Below, one piece after another: positions 1 to 11,740 of a DNA stretch of 64,000 nucleotides. The DNA comes from Crocodylus rhombifer (taxonomy: Eukaryota > Chordata > Crocodylia > Crocodylidae), in assembly GCA_038503035.1 (NCBI GenBank), contig JAVSML010024702.1, positions 526,598 through 590,597 of the forward strand, written 5' to 3'. Both the position numbers and the translations under genes were made by a program. Each line of letters opens with the position of its first letter. The stretch's first letter is position 1. The notes beneath the pieces were generated by a model. The model had not been told where the DNA came from, did not search any database, and saw nothing but the letters and a program-made list of their open reading frames with translations.

Positions 1-369
1 CTGGTATGCAGATACTTGTCAGGAAGTGGGACACTCAATATCCTGAGATCTGACAGCCTTCCAACCCTGTACAGAGAAATGTCAGTCATTCCTGCTTACA
101 TGAAACACCTTCCTGTGCATCTAGGCAGTACTACAACACCAACGGCACCAAATTACAAACAAAACAACATGTGCTAAACCCCCGATTCTACCTTGCTTTC
201 TCTTTGAACGATGCCTTAAGGAAAAATTACTTTCTTTTATGAGCATCAGAAAAGCATGCAGCCCTGCAGTGGAGAGAATGACAAGCGTTCCTCCATGTGT
301 TGTGCTCCTTGTCCATTGCATTTTTTTTTCAATACATACTTCTTTGGTAATTTTCATCATCCTACAATA
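1..369. other. No recognised feature
   Basis: Ordinary sequence of mixed base composition up to the start of the terminal-inverted-repeat element at 370. Short frames are open on both strands, but none resembles a known protein. Confidence 0.5.
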
Positions 370-1131
370 CAGATTTCCCTCGATTTATGCTGTACATGCG
401 TTCCTGGAGAACAGTGCCTAAATCAAATTTGCATAAAGCAAACCCACTTTACAATGTAACAAATAGGGATAGGTTCCCATGGTGGTGAGGGAGGGAGTGA
501 GGCTGGGACTAAGCAAGGGGCAGGGGGAGGGGTGCCACTCCCGGGGCTGCACAAGGCAGCAAAGCAGAGGGAGCAGAGCGGCACTGACCCCAGCCATGGC
601 TGCAGTGCCTGCAGCCACTGGGATGCACTCTGCTCTGCCTGTCCCCACTCACCTCTGCTCCTGGGCTTCGCCGTGCCCTGGTGCAGGCACCTGGTGTTGG
701 CTGCTCCTGGGGCTGCTGAAGCCAGGGCTGGGGTGAGTGCTGCATCCTGTGCTGCCCGGGGCTCCACTCATCTGCACTCACCCCAGCCCATACTGGAGCA
801 GCCCTGGGAGCAGCCAACACCAGCTGCCTGCACCACGGCATAGCACAGTCCAGGAGCAGAGGTGAGTGGGGACAGGTAGAGCACAGTGCAGCCCAACAGT
901 TGCAGGCAGCTGGCACCAGCTGCTCCCATGTCCACTGTAGCCGGGTCTGAGGGGAGTGGGGCCACGGCTCTTTCCCCTCCGCCAAGAGACTTACTTGCTT
1001 GGGTGGGGGCATTTATGCTGATCGCATAAGAGCGAATTTACCTCACATATAACAAATTATGGGTCTAAATATGCTCATCGCATAAGAATGAATTCGCAAA
1101 TAAAGAACCCGCATAAATCTAGGGAAACCTG
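370..1131. mobile_element. Nonautonomous Tigger-like (Tc1/mariner) element
   Basis: The left end reads CAGATTTCCCTCGATTTATG and the complement of the right end reads CAGGTTTCCCTAGATTTATG, 18 of 20 identical, so these are terminal inverted repeats. The left end follows a TA dinucleotide (368-369), the target of Tc1/mariner transposases; the right flank reads TC, which would need one mutation. The start CAGGnnnnCCTCG resembles Tigger/pogo termini. There is no transposase frame. The interior is GC-rich and self-complementary (605-915). The Tigger assignment rests on termini alone. Confidence 0.6.
605..915. repeat. Imperfect GC-rich inverted repeat inside the Tigger-like element
   Basis: About 605-745 read forward matches about 775-915 read in reverse complement. 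Shared blocks include CTGTCCCCACTCACCTCTGC and GGTGTTGGCTGCTCC, with the apex near 758. The strand could fold into a hairpin of over 130 bp. This symmetry explains the overlapping open frames on both strands, which I do not treat as genes. Confidence 0.75.
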
Positions 1132-4055
1132 TCCATGTAATGACCCTCAAGTAGAACTATGACCCTCAAAGTCCATTGGTGTCTTGTTTTGCTTTCTGCA
1201 TTTTCACATCCTCTCTGCCTTTGGAGGAAGTTAGTGACCTAGGGATGCCATTCGCTGCAGCAGTGGGAGCTATCTGTCAGCTTCAGACACAATAGAGACA
1301 GGAAAGAACCATGTATTTTGTTAGCTAGTCCATCCCCTTGCCCACTGGGCAAGATTCTTCTCCATAGGTGTTCCCCAGTATATACCCAAAGAGCCACTAG
1401 AAATTATACCTATTTTATTTTTCTTTTTAAAAGATAAATGTAGGTCTGACAGCAAAGGTTTCCTGACAGTCATAAACATGGAAGCTTTCATCTGCTGAAC
1501 ACAATCATATGCCTCAGAAGAGGCCTTTCCCATACAACACACTTTTTTCCAAAGTATGAGTCCTCAGCCCTGTGCTGGAGAGTTTGCCTGTGTGGCCTAA
1601 GAGCTCCATCCCAATGGCTTACTCAACTCTTGATCTCTCTTTTCAGATGCAAGGCTAGTTAAGTGGGTATCACCATTAGGAATCAAAATACCAGGTTCAG
1701 TAAATAGCACCGGGAAACTCTTTGTCTTCTCTACATGCTTCAAGGCCTCCAAGTGGTTTCTTTGGCAGCACTTGTTGGGAAGAGGCCAAAGCTTTTAGCA
1801 AGTTGCTGCATGCTCTTCTTGTCTTGGGCCTTGTGACACAGGTAGAGTCTATCAGATTACTCCTCTAACAGCTTATTGTGCCTTTGGCAAACCCGCCACA
1901 GCAAAGTGGGCATAGGAGGTTGGAGACAGCCTTCTCCCTTGGGTTATGTGAGTATTCTCGGTCCTCCTTAACTAGTTCCTAAGGTTGGAGAGGGATTTGT
2001 CCAGTTTCCTGAGAATCTGCATGCAGGGAAGAGAAAAGCTATGATGCCCAATAGGGAAATGCCTAGGCCTAACTAGGCATGCCTAGTTAGGAACCATGGC
2101 TAACTAGTAAACCATCCCTGGTGCTGGCTACCTTAAGCACACTGAACTACTTCATAGTGGGCTGCCTCAAGAACTAAGAGAAAGGTAGCTTCCTCCTCCT
2201 TGTCTGTCCTCATCATTGCAATATACTTGAAGGTACTTCTACAAGGGGGAGGTAAATCTACCAGTTCCACATAGCCTTAGCCTTTGAGGAATATTTCCAG
2301 TTTGGTGCATGAAAAAACACTTACTCCTCTCAGAATCTTAAGCAGATAGCACATTTAAGTCTTGCTACATCCAGTTGGCCACAGCAACCTTCTATTGACC
2401 TTGTTTCCCCATGTGAGAGCAGCATCAAAGGGGTTTCAGTCCATAGCAACTGGAGCGGGTCAGGCAGCTTGCCAAGTGGATATCTGCTTGTTTAATCACT
2501 GTGCAAATCTAATAAGGAACTGGAATGTACCATGCTCATTATTGAAATTAAATTCACCTCCAATTAAAGAGAGAGCTATGAGCTTCCACCATGCAAACTG
2601 CCCCCAGGCTGCTCCTCCCAGTGGTAATCCAAAAACAACATCAGCTCCAGGCTTGCTAAATATTATGGTATCACAAAGCACAAGAAAGTGAATTAGATCC
2701 TCCTATTGCTATGGGATGTTTAAATTTGCAGATTATACTCAAGTCCTAACAAGGTAACTTACAACCATCTAATATCCATGCCTTCAAAATCTTCCATAGT
2801 AGAACTTCCACCTCTGAGTCATGGAGGTCTTTTTGAAATTCCCATTTTAAAGTGCTGGCCGTCTTCTGAAGCAGTAGTGTAAACTGGTGGGGGGAGTTGG
2901 AGGAGGGACCGACTAGGGCAGAAGCCACTGGCATAGCCTTTGGCAGTGGGGGTTGTGAAAATAGCCACCACCATAGGGGCAGCTGACTGTACTGCTGCCA
3001 CTGCACCATGGCAGCTAGCACAACCCTGTGCACTACAGCTGTCCTGCTACACCTGTCCTGAAGGTGTATCTTATATTTGTGATCTGAACGTATAGTTAGT
3101 GCTCAACTACTTTATAATAAACACAACTGTTATAAATGTAAGCCTTCTATTCGGCACTGCTTGGCAGCAAGAAGGGCCGGGTTCATATTTCGAGGTACCC
3201 AGTGAATTATACCATTGGCCCAAGCCCCCACCCAGCAATCTGGGAACATTACATTTGACTGGAGTATTCCACACAGACAAATCCCCATTCTCACAAGTAG
3301 TATAAACCCACAAATACAAATTTATTATCAAAGCACAAAACAACTAAAAAAACCCCAAAGCTTAAACACAATATGAAGGTTATCTCTACAATTACAGTTC
3401 ATAGTCTGAACCTCTTTAGAGAGACTTCACTCCAACCCAGGTCCTTCTGGGACCTGGGGCTCCCCAAAGAATTACTTCCAGGGTCCACACTGGACTTGTC
3501 TTATGATTAGGGTTCACCATACATAGGGAAACTGCTTATGGTCAGCAGTTTGGTTATGGTGCCAAGGGCCTCTCAAGGCTCCTGGAGAAGTGGTGGATTG
3601 CTGATTTTTGCTCCCGCGGAGAGGCTCTGTGTATATGCAATGGGGTGAAGGGAGAGGGAGCAGAGAAGTGCGGCTCCAGCCAGCAAGTGCCCCCCTCCCC
3701 ACCTCACTCCCAACTTCTGGGCTGGATTATATGCGCTGCTGAGACAGAAACTGCTGGACAAACTCAAAAGGGAGCCTGGTTGATTACTGACTGCAGCTGG
3801 CCCAACCACACAGCTTGGCTGGAGCAAAGGACCATCAAAATAAACAAAGGGGGAAAGCCAAGCCTGCCCTCCAGGCCTGGGCTGCAGGTAGTCTGGGTCA
3901 CACAGCTCCACTGGGAGCAGAAGGTTACAAACTTCAACTCTGCCCAAAACTGGCAGGATTAGGAACTCCCATGTTTCAGCCCTGTTCAAAAACTGCCAGC
4001 ATAATTGCTGGACAGCCAAGCCAAAGAGTCAATACCCTCCTCCAGGGGCAATGTA
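1132..4055. other. Mostly unremarkable sequence
   Basis: I see no gene, RNA or well-defined mobile element. About 2050-2110 contains locally repeated CTAGGC/CTAGTTAG words. About 3570-4020 is more GC-rich with short open frames that resemble nothing known. Confidence 0.4.
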
Positions 4056-4100
4056 TAGGGGGTGCACACACAACCCATGGGTGTGGTGTTGCACCCCCTA
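4056..4100. repeat. 45-bp near-perfect palindrome
   Basis: The left arm begins TAGGGGGTGCACACACAACC and the complement of the right arm begins TAGGGGGTGCAACACCACAC. The arms meet at the centre CCATGG with almost no loop. It looks like two transposon ends placed head to head, but no parent element is recognised. Confidence 0.7.
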
Positions 4101-4395
4101 CAAAAAGGCACCACCGACACTGTCAACGGTGCCTGCGGCCAGTCACCGCTTACCACCCTGCTGCCAACACTGCCAGTGATCAGCAATCCCCACTGGCCTC
4201 TGCTGACGATGCTGGCGGTACCTGCGGGTGGTCGCTGACTCCTAGTTGGTGCTCGCCACCCCTTCCCCTCCCGCCGCTGACAGTGCTGGTAGCATCTGCA
4301 GGAGCTCTGCGCTTACCATCACTGTGCTCCCACCACCGCCAGCCCAGCTGTGCCCCCCCAGCTGCCGGGGGCACACATCGTTCATGCCCTCCTCT
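4101..4395. repeat. GC-rich segment with three related subunits
   Basis: Three diverged segments begin near 4115 (GACACTGTCAACGG), 4205 (GACGATGCTGGCGG) and 4278 (GACAGTGCTGGTAG), each followed by a version of TGCCTGCGG. They may be degenerate tandem copies within the repeat that begins at the preceding palindrome. Family unknown. Confidence 0.35.
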
Positions 4396-5363
4396 CTAGT
4401 ATTAACCCCTTAAAGCCTCATAAAAGGAGGAAGAAAAGGAGGAAAGAGGAGTCCCCAGACACTGGGACAATTCTGTGTCTCTCTCCCCTCCATCCGAGTT
4501 TCCCTTTTTTCTAGGTGTAGATTTGTTCTCCCCTTGGAGGGGTCTTTGCTCTTCAGCAGTCCTTAGCAGCTTTCCCTCTTCCCCAAACCAGCCTAGCTGA
4601 TCTTATATCCCTTAGTATGACATCACCTTAGCTTTACCCAGTCAGGGAATGCCACACTCCAGTCTCTCTCTTAACCAATCTGCCTGAAGATATCTTTGCT
4701 CCTCCTGGCCAATCAGCCAGAGAATTTTACATATCTTACCAGCAATGCCAGTTGTATGATAATTATTGTATTTGTATGATAATTTCATTCCTTGTACAAT
4801 GTCTATCAATATTGATAGATAATACTAGAAGTGTTCAAAATGTACAATAATTATTTTCACGTTATTTGACCCAGTTCTCACTCGCATTGAATTGGAATTT
4901 GACAGGGACTTACATGAGGGTGAGTAATATTTGACATTTTTCTTTAACCAGAGACGTATGGTGAGCAATATAAAGTAACTGCATGATGATCACATAACTA
5001 AATCCCATTGTGTAATATTACTAAGAGCTTTACTTTAAATGGTATATACGGTCTTAAATCACTAGAAAGTCAAAAAGGTTTTGTGCTTGTCTAGTTTGTA
5101 AATTCCAGGCATGTACCTAAAACAATAAGCTGCAAAATAAAGTGTAGAAGCTTTACAATACACAGACTGAACCACAAAACAAAGAGAAAAGAATAATCAT
5201 AGTAATAAATTCAGTTTAACCAGTTGAAGAAAGAGGTAAACAAAACTTCATAGTGGGCAGTCAAGTAGAGTGGCGCAGGCTGTGATGATAACAGTTATAA
5301 GATAACATGATGTTACTTAAAAAAAGAATATGCCTTATTTGCATATTTATGTATACTTAGCAC
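4396..5363. other. AT-rich sequence, no feature seen
   Basis: AT-rich and apparently unique. I see no gene or mobile element before the hAT terminus at 5364. Confidence 0.45.
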
Positions 5364-5942
5364 TAGGGCTATGTGAAGCTTTGGGTGGTGATTCATCATC
5401 AGGTGGTGATTCGATTTGGAGAAGATTCGGCCCTATTCCGTGGCTGAATCTCTGAATCCAAATCAAAACAGGAGACCAATTTAAAGGTCCGAATCAATTC
5501 AAAGCTCTGCGAATATTCAGAAAAGGTTCAGAGATCTTTGATGATTTGGGCAGTCCCCGGTGGCTGCAGCAGGGAGCTGCAGCTGATTCCAAGCTGGTAA
5601 GTACTAGGGGTGGCGGAGAGGGGGCTGGGGCTGGGTTTATGGGGGGACCACTGCCAGCCCTTCTGACGGTCCCATCCCCTCAGCCCCCACCATGGCTGCC
5701 CACTTTTGCAGCTAATAAGGGACCTGCTTGGCCTCCCCAACATCCAGTGGCAACTCCTTATCTTCCATGCTGCAGCACTCACTGCAGACAGCAGGCTGGG
5801 AAATGATAGGGGCAGAGGGGGGAGCTGCAGCTGGGCAAGGGCAAGGATCATGGTGTTGGGGCTGGCGGGAGCGTGGAGCCCATGCCGGGGGGTGGTGGGA
5901 GTGTGGAGCTCAGGTAGGCTGGGTGTGGCAGTGCTTAAGATA
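5364..5942 (+). mobile_element. hAT-family nonautonomous element, left part only
   Basis: It begins TAGGGCTATGTGAAGC, matching the complete copy at 15754 (TAGGGTGGTGTGAAGC). It shares that copy's subterminal stretches of GATTCGG/CTGAATC words and the block around GCAGCAGGGAGCTGCAG. The right terminus is not found; the sequence runs into a CR1 3' end at about 5943. No transposase frame. Confidence 0.6.
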
Positions 5943-6036
5943 CTTTGGATATGGATGATCCTGACTCTGGCAGGGGACTGGACTAGTTGATCTCCAGAGG
6001 TTTCTTCCAGCCCTACTTTTCTATGAATCTGTGCTT
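5943..6036 (+). mobile_element. CR1 3'-terminal fragment
   Basis: It contains the conserved CR1 3' block GGGACTGGACTAGTTGATCT followed by a degenerate form of AGGTCCCTTCCAGCCCTA and TTCTATGAATCTGTG. CR1 copies are usually severely 5'-truncated, and this one keeps under 100 bp. It abuts the broken hAT copy. Confidence 0.75.
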
Positions 6037-8039
6037 CCCAAACAGTACTGATTTGCTTCTGAGCCTATACCATAGGAAAAGGGTAGCTGCATAAAGGAAA
6101 AAAAAAAATGTAGCTGTGTAAGGAATTTAGATGTCTTAGCAACACATAATGGCCTGAATCATGCTAAATAGAAGGTTGATTTGTGATTTAGAAACCTAAA
6201 AACAGAGTAAGTATCACTTCTATGTATTAGCTGTGAAGTACAATGTACTCCAGGGGGTCTAGCTGAGCTCTGTTTAATTAACTAATGCCTTCACTGTATC
6301 CAAAATGCACACACAGGAGGATTTTGTTGTTCCCATGTTGCTTTGATTGGTCATAGAAATCAGTTGATACTGCTTCTGTTCCTGTTCCTGAAGGGATAAA
6401 TGTGGCTGGACTAGTCACACATGCACACTGAAACTTCTGCTACCATTACCGTTTCTGCACACAGATTTGACATTCACTCTCCATGAACAGCAGAAATTGT
6501 TTGCGAACTATATGTGCAAGAAGGCAGCAAACAGGACCCAAGTGAGTCCCTGTCACACTGAGTGAACATTCATTCAAAAAGCATTTTTGGCCATCTCTGT
6601 TTTGCATTCATACTGCTGTGAGGAGATTCCTGAATGGAGGTACCAGAGAGAAGATACAAAAATCCTTCAGGGTCCAGGCTACAAAGAATACACACGACCT
6701 TGTTATCAAGCTCAGACCCCAGCACGGCCCCAAGGGTTAATTATTAACATGGTTTACAACCCTTTGCCTTTAGACATGTTCAGCTTAAGTGCTCCCTTTG
6801 TGAGGAGCAGCAGTCTTTGTTGCCTAGATACAGGGTACTTGTAGGTGGAGGAAGGTACCTGGAGCTTCATTAATAAAGGGTGGTTAGCAGGTTTTTTGGA
6901 TGGAGCTGCAGTACATCAGCTCCTACCTGGGGCGGCCCTGAGGCACAGTGGCTGCTTGTAAGCATCAACCAGAGCTTACATCCTAGCAATGACAAGACAA
7001 ATAAGGATAAGTGCTTCTCTTCCCCAAATCAGCATCTTATGATTAGCTACTGTATGTGAAGAAAGTCTTGGCTATGGGCTCATAACTTTTATCCATGTCA
7101 ATCCATGGTCACTGCTTAGGGAGGGGGCAGAAAGAGCCCTGGGAAGAGTGACTGGGCAAGGACTTGCAGGACCAGCCAGAAACATCAAGTCAAGGCAAAG
7201 TATCAGGCCAAAAGAGACAAATCTCTCTGCCTCCTGTGACTGTCATCTCCTCAGCTCTGAGCCAGGGAGAATTAAAAACAAAACACAAATTGCAAGAAAG
7301 GGGCATGTACCCATTGTTTACAGTTTGGATTGAAACCTAAAGGATTTTATGACCAAGAAATAAAGGTGACCAAAAGGGTAGGTTGAAATATCTATTTTTT
7401 CCAAGGTTGGAACCACAGGTACTTCATAGCCTGGAAGACTCAATGGCCAATGGCAACAGCCTTGTGATGCTTTACACTGAAATTCAAGGCTGTAAAATGT
7501 AAGCCAACAAGAAGAGAAGCATTTTAATCAAAGATTTAACGCTGTTTTCTGAAAACACCTCATTGATGGAAAGGAGGTTTTTCTGAGAGATTCAGTGCCC
7601 CTGTTTTCTGACGAAGACATAAAAAATACCCCTAGTGAATGATGCTCTGCCCTGGGCCTGTTGGAAATGTGATATTCCTGATATTTGTAAGTGGAAGGCA
7701 AGCAGAATGAACACTTTGAGGCTTTCTCTCTTAACAGGAGGAAGCAAAAGGGAACACCAGTTCCCTGTTTATGAAAATCAATTGCACCTCAGGTGGGAAG
7801 TAACAGGTAGAATCCCGGGTTTGTGTGCAGGACGGTAGCTTTCTTCCCAGAGCTGCTGGTAGCTAAGGGCCAGATCCACAAGAAGTTAAGCATCTACGTA
7901 TTCTTTGAAGAAGGGACTAAAGTTCAGGTCATGCCACGTCACTCTGCCTCCTCCACTGTGTCTGCCATACCCACGAGGCTGTAGAGTCACTCTCTCTTGC
8001 TTACCATTCTTCATCAGGAGTCATTAAAAGCAGCCCTAC
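6037..8039. other. No recognised feature
   Basis: Mixed-composition sequence with only short open frames. There is a run of A near 6100. I see no transposon termini or conserved protein segment. Confidence 0.45.
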
Positions 8040-8215
8040 CTGAGAGCATGATGGTAAGCCCCCTGCCCCCCCACTCCGGGTGGGACCAATGGGTTCAAAT
8101 CACTTAGGCAGAGGAGAAAATTAAATTCACACCTACCACACAATATATAGCTCTAACCACTGAGCTCCTGGATATAAAGGGGTCCTGCCACCTCCTCTGG
8201 CTGTGTATTATGATC
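8040..8215 (-). mobile_element. tRNA-derived SINE copy, antisense
   Basis: Read on the minus strand, GAGCTCAGTGGTTAGAGC resembles a tRNA A box. Further on comes an altered B-box-like stretch (TGATTTGAACCCATTGG). Related minus-strand copies lie at 22080-22200 and 42650-42800. It is diverged, so the ends are approximate. Confidence 0.5.
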
Positions 8216-8224
8216 AGGCTTTGA

Positions 8225-8450
8225 GAATGGATCATAGAAAACTAGGGTTGGGAGGTCCCTCACAAGGTCACTTTTTCCAATTCCCTGCTCACTGTAAGTT
8301 GTACCCTATCTAAAACTCACTGTTTAACCTTAACTTAAAAAACTTTCAATAAAAAAGATTCACACAGTGTCTCCAGGTAGCCTGCTCCAGTACTTAACTA
8401 TCCTCATTGGGATAATAGTGTTCTTCCTACAACTCAGCCTGAATCTCCCA
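8225..8450 (-). mobile_element. CR1 3'-end fragment, antisense
   Basis: It begins CATAGAAAACTAGGGTTGGG and AGGTCC, the complement of the CR1 3' terminus. It continues through the complement of the last coding part of ORF2, with recognisable words such as GTAGCCTGCTCCAGT. It is old and diverged, and no open frame survives. Confidence 0.7.
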
Positions 8451-8941
8451 GCCTGAGATGGCTCCTAGATTGAGTCCCACAGAAACACAGGTGGGGGAAT
8501 GGCACGTTTACAAACCCAACAGGTCTCAGGAACAAGATAGAGAATCAATTGCTAAGCACCAAGAACATGGATGTGCTTTTGATTGTAGCAGGTTTAGGGC
8601 TGCAGCCCCGAGTCTGGCATCCCCTGGCAGGACAGCTCTACCTGCTAGGTCCTCTGGCCTCTTGGTTACCTCCCCTTTTTCCTCTCCTGCCACATTTTTA
8701 TGTTAACATTGTTGTTATCATTTGGAAGGCTGCACTCAGTCACCAGAGTGGTACCTTAAATGCTTTTCTCAACCCTTTGTATCATAGGGCTGCCAGTCTG
8801 GCCCAACAGCACTCATTCTGGCAGGGTTCTACCTGCAGGCACCTGCTGGCCATCCCAGGTTTGCTTCTCTCCTTAACTATCCTAAGATATGTCTAAATCC
8901 AACAGAACTGTGGCCCTCTTGGACTGTGACAGAGTCCCAGG
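8451..8941. other. No recognised feature
   Basis: Short overlapping frames only. Nothing resembles a known gene or repeat. Confidence 0.4.
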
Positions 8942-9325
8942 GCACATCTACATGCGCATATTCATGAGCTACAATAAATTAAATTCTGGTGCTTATTGTA
9001 CTGGAGTTTACTGCTCCCAGGAGTGCATTTCTACGTGGTGCCAGGATCACAGTATGTTGAGCTAGGTCAGAGCAGCCTCAGGTGGCAGGAGGCCTGGGGG
9101 GATCAGCTTGCCAGCCCAGGGCTGCTCCTCTCAGCTCAACATGCTGTGTAGGGGCTGGCTGGGGCATGAGGGTGCTTCAGTGTGGGGCTAGCAAGCAGGC
9201 AGCCTCATGCAAGCTCATGCCCTAGCCAGCCACAGCAGCATCTACACGTGTGCTGCTGCAGAATTGTTTACTCCACAGCAGGATAGTACTTGTATTTACA
9301 AATCAGCTGCAGAGTAAATTAGTTT
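8942..9325. mobile_element. Possible terminal-inverted-repeat (MITE) element
   Basis: The start GGGCACATCTACATGCGC resembles the GGGTGCATCTACATG terminus of elements at 37324 and 43169. GCATCTACACGTGTGC near 9238 could be an internal or right-end copy. The right boundary is unclear. It lies against the truncated 3' end of the antisense CR1. Confidence 0.35.
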
Positions 9326-9329
9326 AGCT

Positions 9330-10433
9330 TAGATCACTTTGTCACATTGACAACTCATGTTCATCTTGGTCTCGACAATGACTCCAAGATCCCTTTCTGC
9401 TGCTGTGCTGCTGAGAAGGTCACCCCCCAGCCTGTAAGTGTGTCGGTGATTCCTTCTCCCTAGGTGCAGCACTTCGCACTTGTCTTTGTTGAAAAGCATC
9501 CTATTCTGTCCAGTCTTCTTTTCCAACCTGTCCAGCTCCACCTGGATTTGTTCTCTACTCTGTAATGTGTTAACTTTACCCCATAATTTGGTACCATCTG
9601 TGAATTTGGACAGAGTGCTCTCCACGCCCTCATTCAAGTCGCTGATGACATCGAACAGCACAGGTCCAAGGACTGAGCCTTGTGGAACTCCACTGCTCAC
9701 ATTTTCCAGGTTGATACTGACCCATCCACCACCACTCTGGGTGCAACTTCTAAGCTAATAAACCATCCACCTGACCATGTCACCATTTACATCATAGCTA
9801 CTCAGTTTATTTATGAGAATAGGATGAGATACCATATCAAAGGCCTTCTTAAAATCCAAGTAAATGGCATCTACCTTGACTCCTGCATCTAAGCATTTTG
9901 CGACCTGGTCATAAAAAGAAACAAGGTTAGTCAGGCAGGATCTACCTGTTATGAATCTGTGCTGGTTGCCCTTCAGCATTATTTTTCCTGCTAGACTCCC
10001 ACAAATGTAATCCTTAATAATTTTTTCAAAGGTTTTCCCAAGGATAGAGATGAGACTAACTGAACTAAAGTTACCCAGATCCTCCTTCCTCCCCTTCTTG
10101 AAAATAGGAACCACACTGGCCCTTTTCCAGTCCTCTAGGACCTAACCCGAGCACCATGAGTGCTCAAACAGCCATGCCAGTGACTCTGCTAAGACACTGG
10201 CCAATTCCTTCAGCACCCTTGGATGAAGGCCATCCAGACCTGCTGACTTAAATACATCCAGTCCTTCCAAGTGCCTCTTCACCAAGTCAGTGCTAACAAT
10301 TGATGGGCTAGTGTCCATTTTGTGCCTGTCTATGATCTAACTGGGAGATTTGTCTTGATTCTTGTTCAGGAATACAGGAGCAAAAAATTCATTGAAGAGC
10401 TCAGCCTTGTCACCCCTATCTGTTGCTAATTGC
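9330..10433 (-). pseudogene. Antisense CR1 ORF2, reverse-transcriptase part
   Basis: Minus-strand translation gives CR1 reverse transcriptase in order from high to low coordinates: the linker before the domain (near 10420), the segment VPIFKKGRKED (about 10110), GRSCLTNLVSFYDQV (about 9930), the catalytic-D block YLDFKKAFD (about 9870), SGVPQGSVLGP (about 9695) and the second catalytic block, decayed to FTDGTK from the family's FADDTK (about 9620). The loss of an Asp, plus stops and frame changes, means it cannot encode an active enzyme. The 3' end (C-terminal region and UTR) is missing. The 5' part resumes at 12054 beyond a hAT insertion. Confidence 0.9.
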
Positions 10434-10684
10434 TACGCCTGTGCAAATAGGGAACTATTTGATTTGGTTTTGGATTTGGCCGATTTGGATGCCAGTGATT
10501 CGATTCAGAGCTCTGAATCATTTTTCTGCTTCAATTCTGTCGAATCAGCTCCAAAGGTTCAGAGCCACTGCAGGGTTTCAGCCATAGGGTATAATGGGGA
10601 ATCAATGAAATATCTATAACTTTGTTGTTTTTTGTCTTATTCAGTTGACATGTGCAGGGTGGTAGCCTCTGCTGAGAGCATGAA

Positions 10685-11095
10685 GCATGTCAAGTTTCAA
10701 GGAGATAGGTGCAGGTGTTTTGGGGAAACTGCACCCCAAATTCTTTGAAGCAAAACTCATGTCACATGTATGTGTTACGACACAGTATGGTGAAAACTGC
10801 AGGGACAGTAGCCTCTGCTGCGGCCACAAAGTCTGCCAAGTTTCAAGGAGATAGGTGTAGGGGTTTGGGGAAAACTGCACCTCAAGCTGCTGACAGGCAA
10901 AACTCATGACATAGATGACCCTGTGTGTGTTAAGGCATGGGGAGGGGTGAAAACTGCAGACCTTCTAGGCCCTGCTGCAGCCAGAAAGCCTTCCAGCTGT
11001 CAAGGAGATGGGTGCAAGGGGAGTCTGGCCTCTGGGGCCCTGCACCTCTGGCTGCTAACAGGCAAAAATCATGATATGGGTGGGTGACACTGTGT
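10685..11095. repeat. About 150-bp tandem repeat, three copies
   Basis: The block CAAGTTTCAAGGAGATAGGT recurs at 10691 and 10837, and a diverged form at 10994. Each is followed by a stretch with AACTGCACC and GCAAAACTCATG. Part of the same unit appears in reverse complement at 41150-41260 in the partial hAT copy, so it belongs to the hAT interior. Confidence 0.75.
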
Positions 11096-11122
11096 GTGTG
11101 TCAAGGCCCACCCTCACTGGCG

Positions 11123-11355
11123 CTGGGGCCTCTACACAACACAGCAATGTGCCCCAGTGAGGTCTCCTTCACTACAGCCTCATCTCTGGTCCACCACTTT
11201 ACATGACAGCAGGTAAAATAAGTTAGTGACTGACTGAACACTAGCAGTAGCACCAACAGCATCTCAGGTAGCCAAAGAGCCCTTCTTTCCTCTCAAGTAG
11301 GAGCTGCTTCTTCTCTAGCAAGTCTGTTAAGGTGTGCTTTCACTGTGTGACTCTA

Positions 11356-11407
<52 letters not shown>

Positions 11408-11531
11408 CTTGTGTTCAGGTGTGCCCTTCCTGGTGTTGGGGCCTCTGCACAATACAGCAGTGTGCGCCACTGAGGCCTCCTCCTCCCCTACAGCCTCAGC
11501 CGCGGTCCACCACTTTACACGACAACAGGTA
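11123..11531. repeat. Direct repeat about 310 bp apart
   Basis: About 11123-11220 and 11435-11531 are near copies. Both contain GGGGCCTCTRCACAAYACAGC, CCACTTTACAYGACA and CAGGTAAAATAA. The TG microsatellite lies between them. The duplication is local within the hAT insert. Confidence 0.75.
11357..11408. repeat. (TG)n microsatellite
   Basis: An almost uninterrupted TG dinucleotide run of about 50 bp ends in GCGCGCG. Alternating purine-pyrimidine sequence of this kind can adopt Z-DNA. It is likely to vary in length between individuals. Confidence 0.97.
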
Positions 11532-11740
11532 AAATAACTTCACTGGCTCTACATCAGTAGCATCAGCAGCAGCATCAAAGGTACCCAAACAGAAATGTCA
11601 CAGAGCCTTTCTTTTTATAAAGGAATTGACAGCAAGAAGTAAAGATGTTGTGTTGTGTTGGACATACGATGTTACTCATGGTGTGTGATGGCTTATCTTG
11701 TGTTTTTATGTCTATATGTGTATTATGAAAAAAAGGAGTA

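Noticed and set aside
509..1012. A minus-strand frame of 167 codons as a gene
   Set aside because: It covers the self-complementary interior of a terminal-inverted-repeat element, so matching frames on the two strands are expected.
5364..6142. Complete hAT copy ending near 6134 with CTTAGCAC/CTTAGCAA as an 8-bp duplication
   Set aside because: The sequence before 6135 does not resemble the family right terminus, and a CR1 fragment and unrelated DNA intervene.
11353..11420. CRISPR-like or protein-coding repeat
   Set aside because: It is a plain TG microsatellite in a vertebrate genome; the Val/Cys repeats in translation are artefacts.
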